Position numbers and translations under genes: made by a program. Of a stretch of 38,481 bases of DNA, positions 21,694 through 31,154 are shown piece by piece. Under the pieces are notes generated by a model, which did no database searches, was not told the DNA's origin, and saw only the letters and a list, made by a program, of their open reading frames with translations. Numbering within the stretch: position 1 is the stretch's first letter; the number at the start of each line of letters is the position of its first letter. Source of the stretch: Bdellovibrio sp. ZAP7 (lineage in GTDB: Bacteria > Bdellovibrionota_B > Oligoflexia > Oligoflexales > RGVZ01). The stretch spans positions 1-38,481 of the forward strand of contig CAMDKS010000029.1 of NCBI GenBank assembly GCA_945900755.1, read 5' to 3'.

Positions 21694-24059
21694 GTATGGC
21701 GCATCCAGGACGATGTTTCATCTTTGCTGACACTTCGCTTTTCTAAGCTGGCATCAAGGGATGTTGTCCAAAGCGGTGCGGTTCGAAAGCGAAAGCCAGT
21801 ATGGATCAGGGTCGTTTGATCAGTGCCTCCTGCGTCCTTATACGTTTTGGATGTTAAGGAAGGGTTTACGACAAACGTGGTAGATCGAGACAGCAGCCAA
21901 GAAAAATCACAAAGGGCTTTGATGTGCCTATGATCGTATTGATCGAGTACTCCAGTTCGGTAATCTACGTTTCCATATTCAGCTCTAATCAGCCAATTGA
22001 AACGATTCATTTGCGCTGATAATCCGGAATAGAAAATGAGGTCCAAGTGGCTGTGGTCAGCATCACCTGTGTACCGGTCTAAATCTATATCAAGGACATC
22101 TGTGCCGCCGGGTAATGGATCAAGATATTTATCAGATAAAATACCAAACGTAAGATTCCTCCATTTTGGCCTAATGCTCCCAAGACTCCACCCGAACCGA
22201 TCTCGCTGCCTTGCCCCACCTGTGATTCCAGTTCCTAAATGTCCCGCCACGTCAAAGACCCAGCGATCGGGGGCGAGAGCACCTACGGTTTCATGATTGC
22301 CGATTTCCATGGCCAAAGAAATTAGATTCATCATCTTTGTGGCAAACGAAAGACTCCGGTCATAGGGGGTCGTTAAGCTATGAACTCCAGACAGCTTCAA
22401 GCGTGATTCATTCGTGATTTTTCGGCTGAGCCACCACTCACCGTCGAAACCATAGACAACAGACCTACTCGAATTTGCCGTGGTTTGATTGGTCGTCACT
22501 TTCTTTGAATTTATGGGCAAAGCTTGGCCATCCATAAACATGCGGCCACCGACTTTTGCACCACGAGGCCGATTAGTTCGCCATTGGTCACTTATCTCGA
22601 GATTTTTTAGACCTCGGCCTTCGTCCGTTTCAAGCAGGGTCATGGTCTCAAGCCAACGAAGTCTCTCTCTGGAATAATCAAGTTCTAATGCGGATTTCGA
22701 GGCCAATCGGCCCAATTCGACCCGATCTTTAAAGTCACGTCGCTCCGCCGTATCAAACCAATCCAAAGCCTTGTCGTGGCGTCCTAGCATTTGATTTGAA
22801 CGGGCAATCATAAAGGCATTCCAGGACAAATCATCATAGCGAGATTCTAGGCGTTCAAAAAAGGCGAGGCTGGCTTTATACATGCCAAGTGAGAATTGGC
22901 AGTCTCCAATCAAGGTAAGTATTTTGTCGCCGCCAGTTTTGTTTTCTTGGCGTGGTCCAAGCAGGTCTAGAGCATCGGCGCAATAATGCCCGAGAAATGC
23001 CGCATTGGCCCGAGCTAGTAAATCACCCTCGGGTTTAAGTGGATCAACCAGATCCCATTCCACTCGCCACCGATCGAGGGTTGAAGGAGCGATTTTTTTA
23101 AACCACCAAGGAGACCACGTCGCCGCAAATTGGGAGGGATCCTCGGCTTCGAACTTTTCGGCATCAATTTTTTGACATTTCCCGTCCTTGCCTATGGTAA
23201 AAGACCGAGAAATTTGCGGTTCAAGGATGTTAGCCGTCTCACTTCCGCAGTGAATTTGACCTTCCACTATCTCTGATGGGCTAACTATTGCCCGTTGGAC
23301 GCCGTCTGATCCGATGCCAATATCAGCAAAAAGTAGTAGTCCGCCTTTAGACTCAATTCTTGCACCAGCCACAACGGCCAGTGCTGGGCTTGGAGAATCT
23401 TCATGCAGGCGGCGCCATTGTCCACGTCCGGAAATTAATTCAAACACATTATTTTTAAATCTAAACGTTGAGCCAGAGGATACTAGCCATTGATCATTAC
23501 GACCAACCTTGCGAACAATAGCTTGAGCGCTATTGATCACGGAATAGATGACGTCATCGTGCGCGCGATCCAGCCCTTTGATGCGCGAAATTTTTTCCAA
23601 GACTTTTTTATTCGGATAGGTAATCGCGCCAGAATAGGCGACGATCATCCACTCGCTGCGATTGATTGTGGTCACAGTGCCGGCCTTAACGGAGCTCAGA
23701 GTGTCAATTTTAATCGGAGAATATAGCGGTTTGGCAACGGTTGCGCTAAGGGAGACTTGTGCGGTCGAGATTCCATCGTCATCGTGAGCGATGACCGTGT
23801 AGATATATTCGCCCGGCGAAAACATGGTGGTATCGATTTCGCATTTAGATTTTTCACACGCTTTTTTTCCGCCAATCCACCATTCTATTTTGGAGGAGGC
23901 ATCGTCTGCAATGGCTTCAATCGTCACAACATCGCCGCGTGTTACGGCTAGGGGGCCTGCTGTTAGCTCCGCAATCTGAGCTCCGAGTGCTTGACCTGCA
24001 AGAGCAAACGCTGTGACGCTTATTCCTAACTGGCAAATGGTGCCGAGAATGGTTTTCAT
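21663..24059 (-). CDS. TPR-containing secreted protein with C-terminal beta-barrel
   Basis: The protein has 798 residues from the ATG at 24059, chosen because it begins a signal peptide (MKTILGTICQLGISVTAFALAG). The GTG at 24131 is further upstream and has no better ribosome binding site. The N-terminal part (about 25-110) has Ig-like beta repeats around GDVVTIEAIAD and SPGEYIYTVIAHDDDG. A TPR-like helical zone follows around residues 375-470 (FSLGMYKASLAFFERLESRYDDL and a paired helix). The last 300 residues alternate like a barrel, ending YGFGLSADL. It may sit in the outer membrane with a periplasmic protein-binding arm. It lies 95 bases after coaD and may be read with rsmD-coaD. The partner and role are not identifiable. 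Confidence 0.6.
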   Translation of the reverse strand: MKTILGTICQLGISVTAFALAGQALGAQIAELTAGPLAVTRGDVVTIEAIADDASSKIEWWIGGKKACEKSKCEIDTTMFSPGEYIYTVIAHDDDGISTAQVSLSATVAKPLYSPIKIDTLSSVKAGTVTTINRSEWMIVAYSGAITYPNKKVLEKISRIKGLDRAHDDVIYSVINSAQAIVRKVGRNDQWLVSSGSTFRFKNNVFELISGRGQWRRLHEDSPSPALAVVAGARIESKGGLLLFADIGIGSDGVQRAIVSPSEIVEGQIHCGSETANILEPQISRSFTIGKDGKCQKIDAEKFEAEDPSQFAATWSPWWFKKIAPSTLDRWRVEWDLVDPLKPEGDLLARANAAFLGHYCADALDLLGPRQENKTGGDKILTLIGDCQFSLGMYKASLAFFERLESRYDDLSWNAFMIARSNQMLGRHDKALDWFDTAERRDFKDRVELGRLASKSALELDYSRERLRWLETMTLLETDEGRGLKNLEISDQWRTNRPRGAKVGGRMFMDGQALPINSKKVTTNQTTANSSRSVVYGFDGEWWLSRKITNESRLKLSGVHSLTTPYDRSLSFATKMMNLISLAMEIGNHETVGALAPDRWVFDVAGHLGTGITGGARQRDRFGWSLGSIRPKWRNLTFGILSDKYLDPLPGGTDVLDIDLDRYTGDADHSHLDLIFYSGLSAQMNRFNWLIRAEYGNVDYRTGVLDQYDHRHIKALCDFSWLLSRSTTFVVNPSLTSKTYKDAGGTDQTTLIHTGFRFRTAPLWTTSLDASLEKRSVSKDETSSWMRHTYGFGLSADL

Positions 24060-24154
24060 GGTGAAGGGCGAGGGTGGTAGACGGTGCATGCGGGGGATCG
24101 TCTTTTCTGAATGACAATGGTGAGAACGCACTTTGAAGGGACAGTAAAAAACGG

Positions 24155-24673
24155 CTATTTTTTGAATTTTAGGGCGAGTGCTTTAGCGACTGCGGGCGTG
24201 ACGACTCCGTCCAGTTTAGCGGTGATTTTTCCATCCGTTTTATCGCCTTTTTGAGCTAGGCAGCTGGCAATTTCTTTGACGAGGGATGAACTAATGCTGG
24301 AGAATTTCTGGTGGCAGGGAATAAAAACCGTATCAATATTGGTTTCAAGGTGAGCGTTCATATGCGCCAATTGCAGTTCAAAGCCAAAGTCCTGAGAGTC
24401 TCTCAGACCACGCAAAAGAATAGAGCATTTCTCCTCTCGAGCAAACTCGGCGGTTAAGCCTGAAAAAGTTTTAAATGAGATATTTTTGATTCCCTTGCAC
24501 GCCTGTTTGATCAGAGTCATTCGCTCGTCAGGAGTAAATAGCCCAGGTTTTTTAGGGTTGTGGCCAATGGCAATCACCACCTGATCAAACATTCGACTAG
24601 AGCGTTTGATGATGTCGATATGTCCTAGAGTCACGGGGTCAAAACTTCCTGCGTATAGTGCTTTCGTGCTCAT
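24155..24673 (-). CDS. coaD: Phosphopantetheine adenylyltransferase
   Basis: CoaD adds AMP from ATP to 4'-phosphopantetheine, the fourth step of coenzyme A synthesis, in the cytosol. The 172-residue protein has the nucleotidylyltransferase motifs AGSFDPVTLGHIDII (TxGH), LLRGLRDSQDFGFE, and the SSISSSLVKEIA signature. It is a little longer than the usual 160 residues because of its C-terminal tail. The start is the ATG at 24673, with GGAGG 8 bases upstream; an upstream TTG at 24688 lies within that site. It follows rsmD by 32 bases, the common rsmD-coaD arrangement. Confidence 0.95.
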   Translation of the reverse strand: MSTKALYAGSFDPVTLGHIDIIKRSSRMFDQVVIAIGHNPKKPGLFTPDERMTLIKQACKGIKNISFKTFSGLTAEFAREEKCSILLRGLRDSQDFGFELQLAHMNAHLETNIDTVFIPCHQKFSSISSSLVKEIASCLAQKGDKTDGKITAKLDGVVTPAVAKALALKFKK

Positions 24674-24705
24674 TAGGTGTACCTCCAAATTCCAAAGTCA
24701 GTGGG

Positions 24706-25287
24706 CTAAATCTTTTGCCAGATGGTGATGAGTGTGACCCCATAGTCTCGTTGCTTAATCAATTTCAGACCTGATGCGTTTTCCCAAGCGGCGGTAAATT
24801 TTAGGGCTTCGATTCCGCACTCTAGGGCAAAAATTCCCCCGCTCACGAGGATTTTGGGGATATCTACCGCTCCGTTGCCTAAAAAAGATTCTGCCCGCTC
24901 GTACGGTGGGTCGGCCCAAACAAGATCATAGAGCTCTGGACCACAAGCGCCAAGGAAAATTTGCACATCTTTGGCCACTAAGGACCAGGGATCGAGGGAA
25001 ATCATTTGTTTCTTAGCTCTGGCTTCTGCTTCATGGAGGTTTGCCTCTAAACAAGTCAGTGCCTCAGGGGACTTTTCAACGAAAACAGCGCCTGATGCAC
25101 CTCGGCTTACGAGTTCTATGCCAACGGCGCCACTGCCCGCAAAAAGGTCTAAGACCTGGGCCTCAGGCAGCCACGGCTGGAGCATGTTAATGGCTGCCTG
25201 CCGCACCCTCTCACGGGTGGGACGCACCTGATCGCCCGCTGGGGTCTGTATTTTTAGGCCTTTACTCCAGCCAGCGGATATTTTCAC
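24706..25287 (-). CDS. rsmD: 16S rRNA guanine-966 N2-methyltransferase
   Basis: RsmD methylates N2 of G966 in 16S rRNA, using S-adenosylmethionine, during small-subunit assembly. The 193-residue protein has the SAM-binding LDLFAGSGAVGIELVSRGA and the catalytic WADPPYE motif (N/DPPY), with the N-terminal RPTRERVRQA helix typical of the family. The start is a GTG at 25287, preceded by GGGAG at 6 bases, which gives the family-typical opening VKISAGWSKG. The frame stays open 30 codons further upstream, but that stretch does not match RsmD. It is the first gene of the rsmD-coaD operon and is divergent from speA. Confidence 0.93.
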   Translation of the reverse strand: MKISAGWSKGLKIQTPAGDQVRPTRERVRQAAINMLQPWLPEAQVLDLFAGSGAVGIELVSRGASGAVFVEKSPEALTCLEANLHEAEARAKKQMISLDPWSLVAKDVQIFLGACGPELYDLVWADPPYERAESFLGNGAVDIPKILVSGGIFALECGIEALKFTAAWENASGLKLIKQRDYGVTLITIWQKI

Positions 25288-25458
25288 GGAGGGCTCCCTG
25301 TTCTTTATGAATGTCCCATTAAATTCTAGGAAATTATTTATCTCGGTTGAGTACAATTTGCACTTGATATTTCGCACAGTTGCCTTATGTATTCACTTCC
25401 GTATTTTATGGATCTTAGTTAAAGCCCCGTTCGCCTACGTTTTGAGGAACCCAAATAA

Positions 25459-27375
25459 ATGAATATTCGCCAAATTCAAGAAGCTCGTGAACTTTACGGT
25501 ATTGAGGGTTGGGGCAATGGTTATTTTGGAATTAATGATCAGGGGCACGTTGTAGCCAACCCAACAGGGGAAGAGCATATTAGCGTATCTCTACCTGAGG
25601 TCATTGAAGAAGTTCGAAAAAAGGGCCTGACTGCACCAATAATCATTCGTTTTCCGCAAATTATTGAGGGTCAGCTACAGCGGATGCACTCGTCCTTTAA
25701 AACAGCTATTAGCGACAATGCCTTCAAAGGCCGCCATATGGGCGTCTTCCCTTTTAAGGTCAATCAGCGTCGTGAGTTTATTGATGCCATCGTGGAATCT
25801 GGGCGCAAGGTCGCCTATGGCCTAGAGGTCGGAAGCAAAACGGAATTTATTGCTGCACTTGGTTATAAACTTCAAGACGATGCGTTATTCGTTTGTAACG
25901 GATTTAAAGATGCCGAGTTTATTGAATTGGGCTTCATTGCGAAAGCGATGGGCAAAAACGTAGTTATGGTTGTTGAAGGACCGGACGAACTAGAGATGAT
26001 CATTGCCCGCACCGCCCACTACAAAGAGTGCCCTGATATCGGCCTTCGCGTGCGCCTCTATTCTAAGGGCTCAGGCAAATGGGAAAAAAGCTCGGGCGAG
26101 CAATCAAAATTTGGCTTAACGACTACGGAAGTGATCCATTCGCTCCAAATTCTTGAGCGCGCCAACCTCAAAGAGAAATTGGCGATGCTGCACTTTCACA
26201 TTGGAAGTCAAATTACCGAGATTAAGCGTTTCAAGGGAGCCTTAAAAGAGGCTGCGCGAGTCTATGCAAAAGTTATAAAAACGGGTTTTCAACCCTGCTA
26301 CCTGAATATCGGTGGTGGCGTTGGGGTGGACTATGACGGCAGCAAAACTAGCTTTGAATCTTCAGCAAACTACACGCTTCAAGAATTTGCGAACGACGCT
26401 GTTTATGTACTTATGGGAGTTTGTGATAACGAGGGCGTCCCTCATCCGACCATCGTTACGGAATCTGGTCGCGTCATCGCTGCGTACCATAGCGTCGTAG
26501 TCACAAATATTCGTGAAGTTCAAGGGGCCGACGTCAATATTGATGCGGACACCATCTTGGATCTTGAACACGTCGATCCAAGTGCCCACAAAGCACTGAA
26601 CGAGCTTCGTTATATTGTCAATAATATGACGCGTAAAAATTATGTTGAATATTATCATGACTCCATCGTCTATCAAGAAGAGTTATTCACACTTTTTAAT
26701 CTTGGTTATTTGCAACTAAAAGATCGAGCCGTTGCCGAAGAATTGTATTACCGGATTTGTCGCAAAGCGCTTTATTTCTCGGGATTTGAGCGGCATCCTT
26801 CCGAGGAGTTTGAGGGCCTTCAAAAGGTAATGGTTTCCAAGTACCTTGCGAATTTTTCCATTTTTCAGTCCATTCCTGATTCGTGGTCGATCAATCAGTT
26901 GTTTCCGGTCATGCCTCTTTCTCGGCACGATGAGAAACCAAATTTAAAGGCGACCATTGTTGACATTACCTGTGACTCTGATGGCTGCTTGACCACCTTC
27001 ATCGATAGATCAGATACTAAGACTGTTCTTGAGCTCCATCCGCCAAGCGATTCTCCGTATTATATTGGATTTTTTCTTGTGGGTGCCTACCAAGAATCCT
27101 TAGCTAATGAGCACAACTTGTTTGGGGCTATTCACGAGGTCGAAGTTCATACGAGTCCTGACGGTGAATGGGAGATTACCAAAACAACCGAGGGTGACTT
27201 GATCGACGAGCTGTTGATTAGCCGAAACTATGACATGGAAAAAATCACAACCGCCTACGGCGATCAACTCGACGAGGCGGTCGCAGCAGGTAGGTTGACT
27301 CAAGAGGTCAGAAAGCAGCTTTACGATAAGCTCATAGTCTGCACCAAAGGGTACCCGTACCTGTCTGAAGAGTAG
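25459..27375 (+). CDS. speA: Biosynthetic arginine decarboxylase
   Basis: SpeA converts arginine to agmatine, the first step of the agmatine route to putrescine. The 638-residue protein matches the family length and has the PLP-lysine segment VFPFKVNQR (Lys100), the FHIGSQ motif near residue 250, a GGGVGVDYDGS motif near 280, and Cys505 in TCDSDG, which contributes to the active site in these fold-III enzymes. The start is the ATG at 25459, with GAGGA about 11 bases upstream. It is monocistronic, and a 27-base hairpin lies 10 bases after its stop. No other polyamine genes are in the window. Confidence 0.95.
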   Translation: MNIRQIQEARELYGIEGWGNGYFGINDQGHVVANPTGEEHISVSLPEVIEEVRKKGLTAPIIIRFPQIIEGQLQRMHSSFKTAISDNAFKGRHMGVFPFKVNQRREFIDAIVESGRKVAYGLEVGSKTEFIAALGYKLQDDALFVCNGFKDAEFIELGFIAKAMGKNVVMVVEGPDELEMIIARTAHYKECPDIGLRVRLYSKGSGKWEKSSGEQSKFGLTTTEVIHSLQILERANLKEKLAMLHFHIGSQITEIKRFKGALKEAARVYAKVIKTGFQPCYLNIGGGVGVDYDGSKTSFESSANYTLQEFANDAVYVLMGVCDNEGVPHPTIVTESGRVIAAYHSVVVTNIREVQGADVNIDADTILDLEHVDPSAHKALNELRYIVNNMTRKNYVEYYHDSIVYQEELFTLFNLGYLQLKDRAVAEELYYRICRKALYFSGFERHPSEEFEGLQKVMVSKYLANFSIFQSIPDSWSINQLFPVMPLSRHDEKPNLKATIVDITCDSDGCLTTFIDRSDTKTVLELHPPSDSPYYIGFFLVGAYQESLANEHNLFGAIHEVEVHTSPDGEWEITKTTEGDLIDELLISRNYDMEKITTAYGDQLDEAVAAGRLTQEVRKQLYDKLIVCTKGYPYLSEE

Positions 27376-27385
27376 CCGTCTAATT

Positions 27386-27413
27386 ATCGGTTAGCCGTAT
27401 TTCGGCAGCCGAT
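27386..27413 (+). terminator. Stem-loop after speA (possible terminator)
   Basis: ATCGGTTAGCCG and CGGCAGCCGAT pair as an 11-bp stem with one bulged A and a TATTT loop. The trailing sequence is A/T-rich but not a clean T-run; a T-rich stretch follows about 65 bases later (27479-27494). It probably ends or stabilises the speA transcript. Confidence 0.45.
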
Positions 27414-27566
27414 ATTTCAAATTTGATAAATTCCCAAATAGCTTCCGAAACAGCCGTTGTATCATGGCCAGTGGGATTTTTTTTTTATTTTTTTGCAGGC
27501 CCAACTTAAGTTTTTGGGGAGATGTCCGAATAGTCCTCCAGACAATATTTTATTGGGAGTCTGATC

Positions 27567-28037
27567 ATGGGCGTTTCGGGACAAATATCAAAGACAGGGG
27601 AGTGGGAAAAACTCACGCTTTTTGGCGACATAAATGAAGATGCCGACGTGTATTTTCCAACGCTGTTAGCGGCACTCGGAAAAAACGTCATTGTTAATTT
27701 TCGGGAGGTTTCATCTATCAACTCCTGCGGTGTGCGAGCTTGGATTACATTCCTGCGGGAATTCGAAGTTAGCCGCTCGATTGTCTTTGAAGAGTGTACA
27801 CCAGACATCATAAGCCAAATAAATATGATTCCAAACTTTCGCGGTAAATCGACAATGAACTCTGTTTATGCAAGCTATACCTGTCAGAATTGTGGCCATG
27901 CGCAGAATCATTTATTTACCAAAGGTCAAAACATGCCTGCGTCTGTAGGTGAAGGTGCAGGTGAAGTCCCTTGCAAAAAATGCGGCAAGCCTTCAGAGAT
28001 GGATGAACTCGAAGAGGAATTTTTTGCGTGGCTCTGA
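27567..28037 (+). CDS. STAS-like protein with C-terminal zinc ribbon
   Basis: The protein has 156 residues. Residues 1-95 have the shape of a STAS/anti-sigma antagonist domain: a VNFREVSSINSCGVRAWITFL block matches the strand-loop-helix that carries the phosphorylated Ser in SpoIIAA-type proteins (Ser53 is the likely equivalent here). Residues 100-145 form a zinc-ribbon-like element with CQNCGH (Cys106, Cys109) and CKKCGK (Cys136, Cys139), followed by an acidic tail. GGGAG precedes the ATG. STAS domains usually sense or relay phosphorylation in partner-switching; the zinc ribbon adds a possible nucleic-acid or protein contact. It lies 99 bases before a diguanylate cyclase gene on the same strand. 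Confidence 0.65.
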   Translation: MGVSGQISKTGEWEKLTLFGDINEDADVYFPTLLAALGKNVIVNFREVSSINSCGVRAWITFLREFEVSRSIVFEECTPDIISQINMIPNFRGKSTMNSVYASYTCQNCGHAQNHLFTKGQNMPASVGEGAGEVPCKKCGKPSEMDELEEEFFAWL

Positions 28038-28136
28038 ATGAAGTGCTGAGTTTAAGGTGCGGTGTTGGTGATGTGACGTTGAATAGAAGGCAAAATGTGT
28101 TTTTGAAGTAAACGGTTGCAGGAAGTAGGATCCATT

Positions 28137-29099
28137 ATGACGAAAGAAGTAGATCCAGTAATGAAGGCATTTCTTCCCTTTGCGGAGTTTAGCAAAGTGG
28201 TGCTCGATGGCTGTCTGGTCGTCGACGCAACCGGTCGCATTCTTAAGTCCAACCAGGAGACGGCCGCGATCACCGGATTGACATCCAAGCAGCTACTTAA
28301 ACTGCAGTCCATGGACGAGTCTATAAAAATCTATATTGGTGACGCGCACTTGCCAGTATTAGAGTTGTTGCAGAAGATGTCTATATATAGGGCTGACCAA
28401 GTCAAGGCCGTTTCAAGTGGTGGAGACGAGTTGGTCGTAACTTTGAGCTACTTCCCATTTGTAGTGGACGGAGTAGTCATTGGCGCATTTATTCTGCTAA
28501 GGAATATGACGGGTGAAGCGGACCGTGACAAAAATTATAGTGATAAAAACAAGAGTTCCATTACTGACTCTTTGACTGGCCTGTACAATAGAAGGTATTT
28601 TGAAGATACCATGGCCACGGAAGAAGCTCGCATCGCCCTGCTTCCTGTGGGTAGTGATCACCGCAATCTAAGCATTATTATGGGAGATATCGATCACTTT
28701 AAAAAGGTAAATGATAAGTATGGTCACCCTGCTGGGGACTACGTTATTTTGACTGTCGCCAAAATTTTTCAAGAGTGTTTCAGAAAAACAGATATCGTTT
28801 GTCGCTACGGCGGCGAAGAATTTTTGGTCATACTTCCGGCCTCGGATGCAGAAGGTTCAGCTGTTGCGGCAAACAAAGCCAGAGCGGCTATTGAAGCTTA
28901 TCGATTCGTATTTGAGGGCGTAACGATTCCGATAAATATATCCATCGGAGTTGCGCAAATGATGGTTGGATTTGAAACAGGAAAAGGCACGATTGCTCGC
29001 GCAGATGCGGCGCTGTATGAGTCCAAACATAACGGTCGAAATCAAGTAAGCATCCATACAGGCAATCAAATTATCGGTACCAATAAAACAGCGGCCTAA
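28137..29099 (+). CDS. PAS-GGDEF diguanylate cyclase
   Basis: The protein has 320 residues and no membrane segment, so it acts in the cytosol. The N-terminal part (20-120) is PAS-like (GCLVVDATGRILKSNQETAAITG). Residues 145-310 form a GGDEF domain with the active-site motif GGEEF at 215-219, the preceding DSLTGLYNRRYFE helix, and an RKTD inhibitory (I-site) motif exactly five residues before GGEEF. It should make cyclic di-GMP and be product-inhibited. The start is the ATG at 28137 with AGGA six bases upstream; a TTG at 28116 is weaker. The signal sensed by the PAS domain is unknown. Confidence 0.88.
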   Translation: MTKEVDPVMKAFLPFAEFSKVVLDGCLVVDATGRILKSNQETAAITGLTSKQLLKLQSMDESIKIYIGDAHLPVLELLQKMSIYRADQVKAVSSGGDELVVTLSYFPFVVDGVVIGAFILLRNMTGEADRDKNYSDKNKSSITDSLTGLYNRRYFEDTMATEEARIALLPVGSDHRNLSIIMGDIDHFKKVNDKYGHPAGDYVILTVAKIFQECFRKTDIVCRYGGEEFLVILPASDAEGSAVAANKARAAIEAYRFVFEGVTIPINISIGVAQMMVGFETGKGTIARADAALYESKHNGRNQVSIHTGNQIIGTNKTAA

Positions 29100-29106
29100 A
29101 TCAATT

Positions 29107-29541
29107 TTAGTGCATGGTCTCGGTGCCAGCAAGAAGCTGGTCTCCCAGTTCCTCTATTTTGTAATTTAAGATTTGGCCACGTAGCTGAAGCTCTACGCCT
29201 TCACAGGTGTAGGTTGACCAATCAATAGTAAGATAGGTTTCTTCCCCGTCGGACAAATATTCTTTGACGTAGGCGTCCATAAAATCGAGTAAAAATTCTC
29301 GCGCATCGTCTATCTTGAGGTCCTGCTCGGCAAACATCATTCTTCCTTCAATGGGATAGAAATAGGACTTGTCAGCGTTACGGATAATGATTTTCGCAGT
29401 TAGCACAGGTCCATCGACCAGGCTCTCAACTTCGAAAAATCTCTGTCCCAGCCACGCGCCATATTTTTGCTCAAACATCATGGCGAGCAACTGATTTTTC
29501 TCGGTGGCTGCTTTATTAAATTCGGAGGATTGACGGCTCAT
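29107..29541 (-). CDS. Conserved-looking protein of unknown function, second of two-gene operon
   Basis: The protein has 144 residues, cytosolic by composition, with no signal or membrane segment. It mixes helices (NQLLAMMFEQKYGAWLG) with strands and has one Cys near the C-terminus. I recognise no family. Its ATG overlaps the stop of the upstream 471-residue gene by 4 bases (ATGA at 29538-29541), so the two are translationally coupled and probably act together. It ends 7 bases from the convergent diguanylate cyclase gene. Confidence 0.6.
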   Translation of the reverse strand: MSRQSSEFNKAATEKNQLLAMMFEQKYGAWLGQRFFEVESLVDGPVLTAKIIIRNADKSYFYPIEGRMMFAEQDLKIDDAREFLLDFMDAYVKEYLSDGEETYLTIDWSTYTCEGVELQLRGQILNYKIEELGDQLLAGTETMH

Positions 29542-30953
29542 TGCAGCTCTCCCTTGGTTGGAGTTGGGAATATGGATCGGATTGAACTTAGTAGATCTGA
29601 GTAATCACCGACGGTCGCCAGAGGGCGAAAACGGGTGCGTTGGATGCCGTCATGGGATTTGATTTCATCGTTAATCAAAGGGAATCGATTAAATAGCCCC
29701 TTCAAAACGTCCGCCCCTTCAAAGCCAAGAGCGTCACCGAAGTCACGATCGATCATCCAAAGAGCGGAACCGAATTTTCCAGCCCGCCAAAGTCCTTCAA
29801 GCTTCAAAGCTGCGGTGGAGTTAAGCAGCTTAAGGCCAGAAATGGCTTCTTGGCGAATCGAGTCTACGGTGGAGAGAGCAAATTGAAAAATAGTTTTTGG
29901 GTATTCGGTAAACAGAATATCCACAGCCTTTGATACATCGCCTGACGAAAGTACTTCGAGACCAAAGCTGACGATGTGACGGGTTTGTACTAAAAGACGG
30001 GTTAGACCTGTGACATCATCAGGCTCTACTAAACAAGCCGACGATACCGCATTGGCGAGATAGGCGAAACTTCGCTTAACATTATCGACCGCTTCCGGAT
30101 CGGCGCGACCTGAGTTCATCGCGGCCTTCATTACCGTGTCGAGAAAAAGAACATTAGCGGCGCTAGCCACGATTTCTTCTGAAGGACGACGGTCGTCAAT
30201 TTTCCATTTTGAGTACAGGGCTTCTCCGGAAAATGGCGAGAACAACTGGTAGCTTTCTTCTTTTGTGACAAAGCCATCTTCTTCTAAGCGTGCGTTACGG
30301 AACTGGGTCAACAGATCTTCTTGCTCGTTGGGCGGCATCATCGCGGCCATTCCAAGCAAGGAATAAATATAGGCGGCATCTTCGCTGATGGACGAATAGA
30401 TCAGGCTGGTGACGAAGTCTTGGACTTTTTCGTCTCCATCTTTGACTTTCCACCACAAAGTATTGCAAGGCATAGCCGTGAATTTATCTTGTTCATCGTG
30501 GGATACTTTTTCATAGGCTTCCTCATCCAACATTTCGATGTAGGGGCTGAGAAAAGCGACTTGATACTCTTCATCAAGCTGACGAAAACGCACGTAAAGC
30601 TGTTCTGGTCCAACATCTTTATAGAGTTCAAGCCAACGGATGGCTTGGTGAATGACTAGCTTTCCGTCATGCCACGCCTCGTTATCCATGATCGTGACCA
30701 GCTGCTCGGCCGAGATTAGGGGTAATATATCGAGGGCGACCTCGGCCCCTTCTGAGACGAGGGCCAGGTACATATCACGGCGGTGCACAGCCTGTGCTGC
30801 TGCCTCGGGGTCTTCGGCATCTAGGATCTCGGTGAAGTCCACTTTGGGGGCTAATTCACTAGATTTATGGGAGAAAGGGCTCTTCCATATAAGTGACTGC
30901 CAGCCGGTATCAAGGGCTTGAACTACGGATTCTTCAGATAAGCGACTAGTCAT
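29538..30953 (-). CDS. Large helical protein of unknown function (DUF6178-like)
   Basis: The protein has 471 residues, highly acidic and predicted to be almost all helical, with no signal peptide. Its general appearance (long repeating helices, e.g. DILPLISAEQLVTIMDNEAWHDGK, and a middle domain with FSPFSGEALY) resembles the DUF6178 proteins known from deltaproteobacteria and relatives; I hold this assignment loosely. No catalytic motif stands out. It is coupled by an ATGA overlap to the 144-residue gene downstream. A scaffolding or regulatory role is possible, but nothing in the sequence fixes it. Confidence 0.55.
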   Translation of the reverse strand: MTSRLSEESVVQALDTGWQSLIWKSPFSHKSSELAPKVDFTEILDAEDPEAAAQAVHRRDMYLALVSEGAEVALDILPLISAEQLVTIMDNEAWHDGKLVIHQAIRWLELYKDVGPEQLYVRFRQLDEEYQVAFLSPYIEMLDEEAYEKVSHDEQDKFTAMPCNTLWWKVKDGDEKVQDFVTSLIYSSISEDAAYIYSLLGMAAMMPPNEQEDLLTQFRNARLEEDGFVTKEESYQLFSPFSGEALYSKWKIDDRRPSEEIVASAANVLFLDTVMKAAMNSGRADPEAVDNVKRSFAYLANAVSSACLVEPDDVTGLTRLLVQTRHIVSFGLEVLSSGDVSKAVDILFTEYPKTIFQFALSTVDSIRQEAISGLKLLNSTAALKLEGLWRAGKFGSALWMIDRDFGDALGFEGADVLKGLFNRFPLINDEIKSHDGIQRTRFRPLATVGDYSDLLSSIRSIFPTPTKGELQ

Positions 30954-31154
30954 GCAGGACTCCTCGGAGCGGTTGAGAGGCGGGTTCTACCAAAAATGAC
31001 GATAACTTGCAACTTTTTTGCGCACAATTTGCTCCCCCCATTTGTTTTGCACGGGTGACGATTTAACAGCCTATTTAAATTAAAGATTTCCAAGAATTAC
31101 GAATTCAAGATATAGAACTGAATCCTAGGAATATAACGAGGAGACAGGTTTGCT

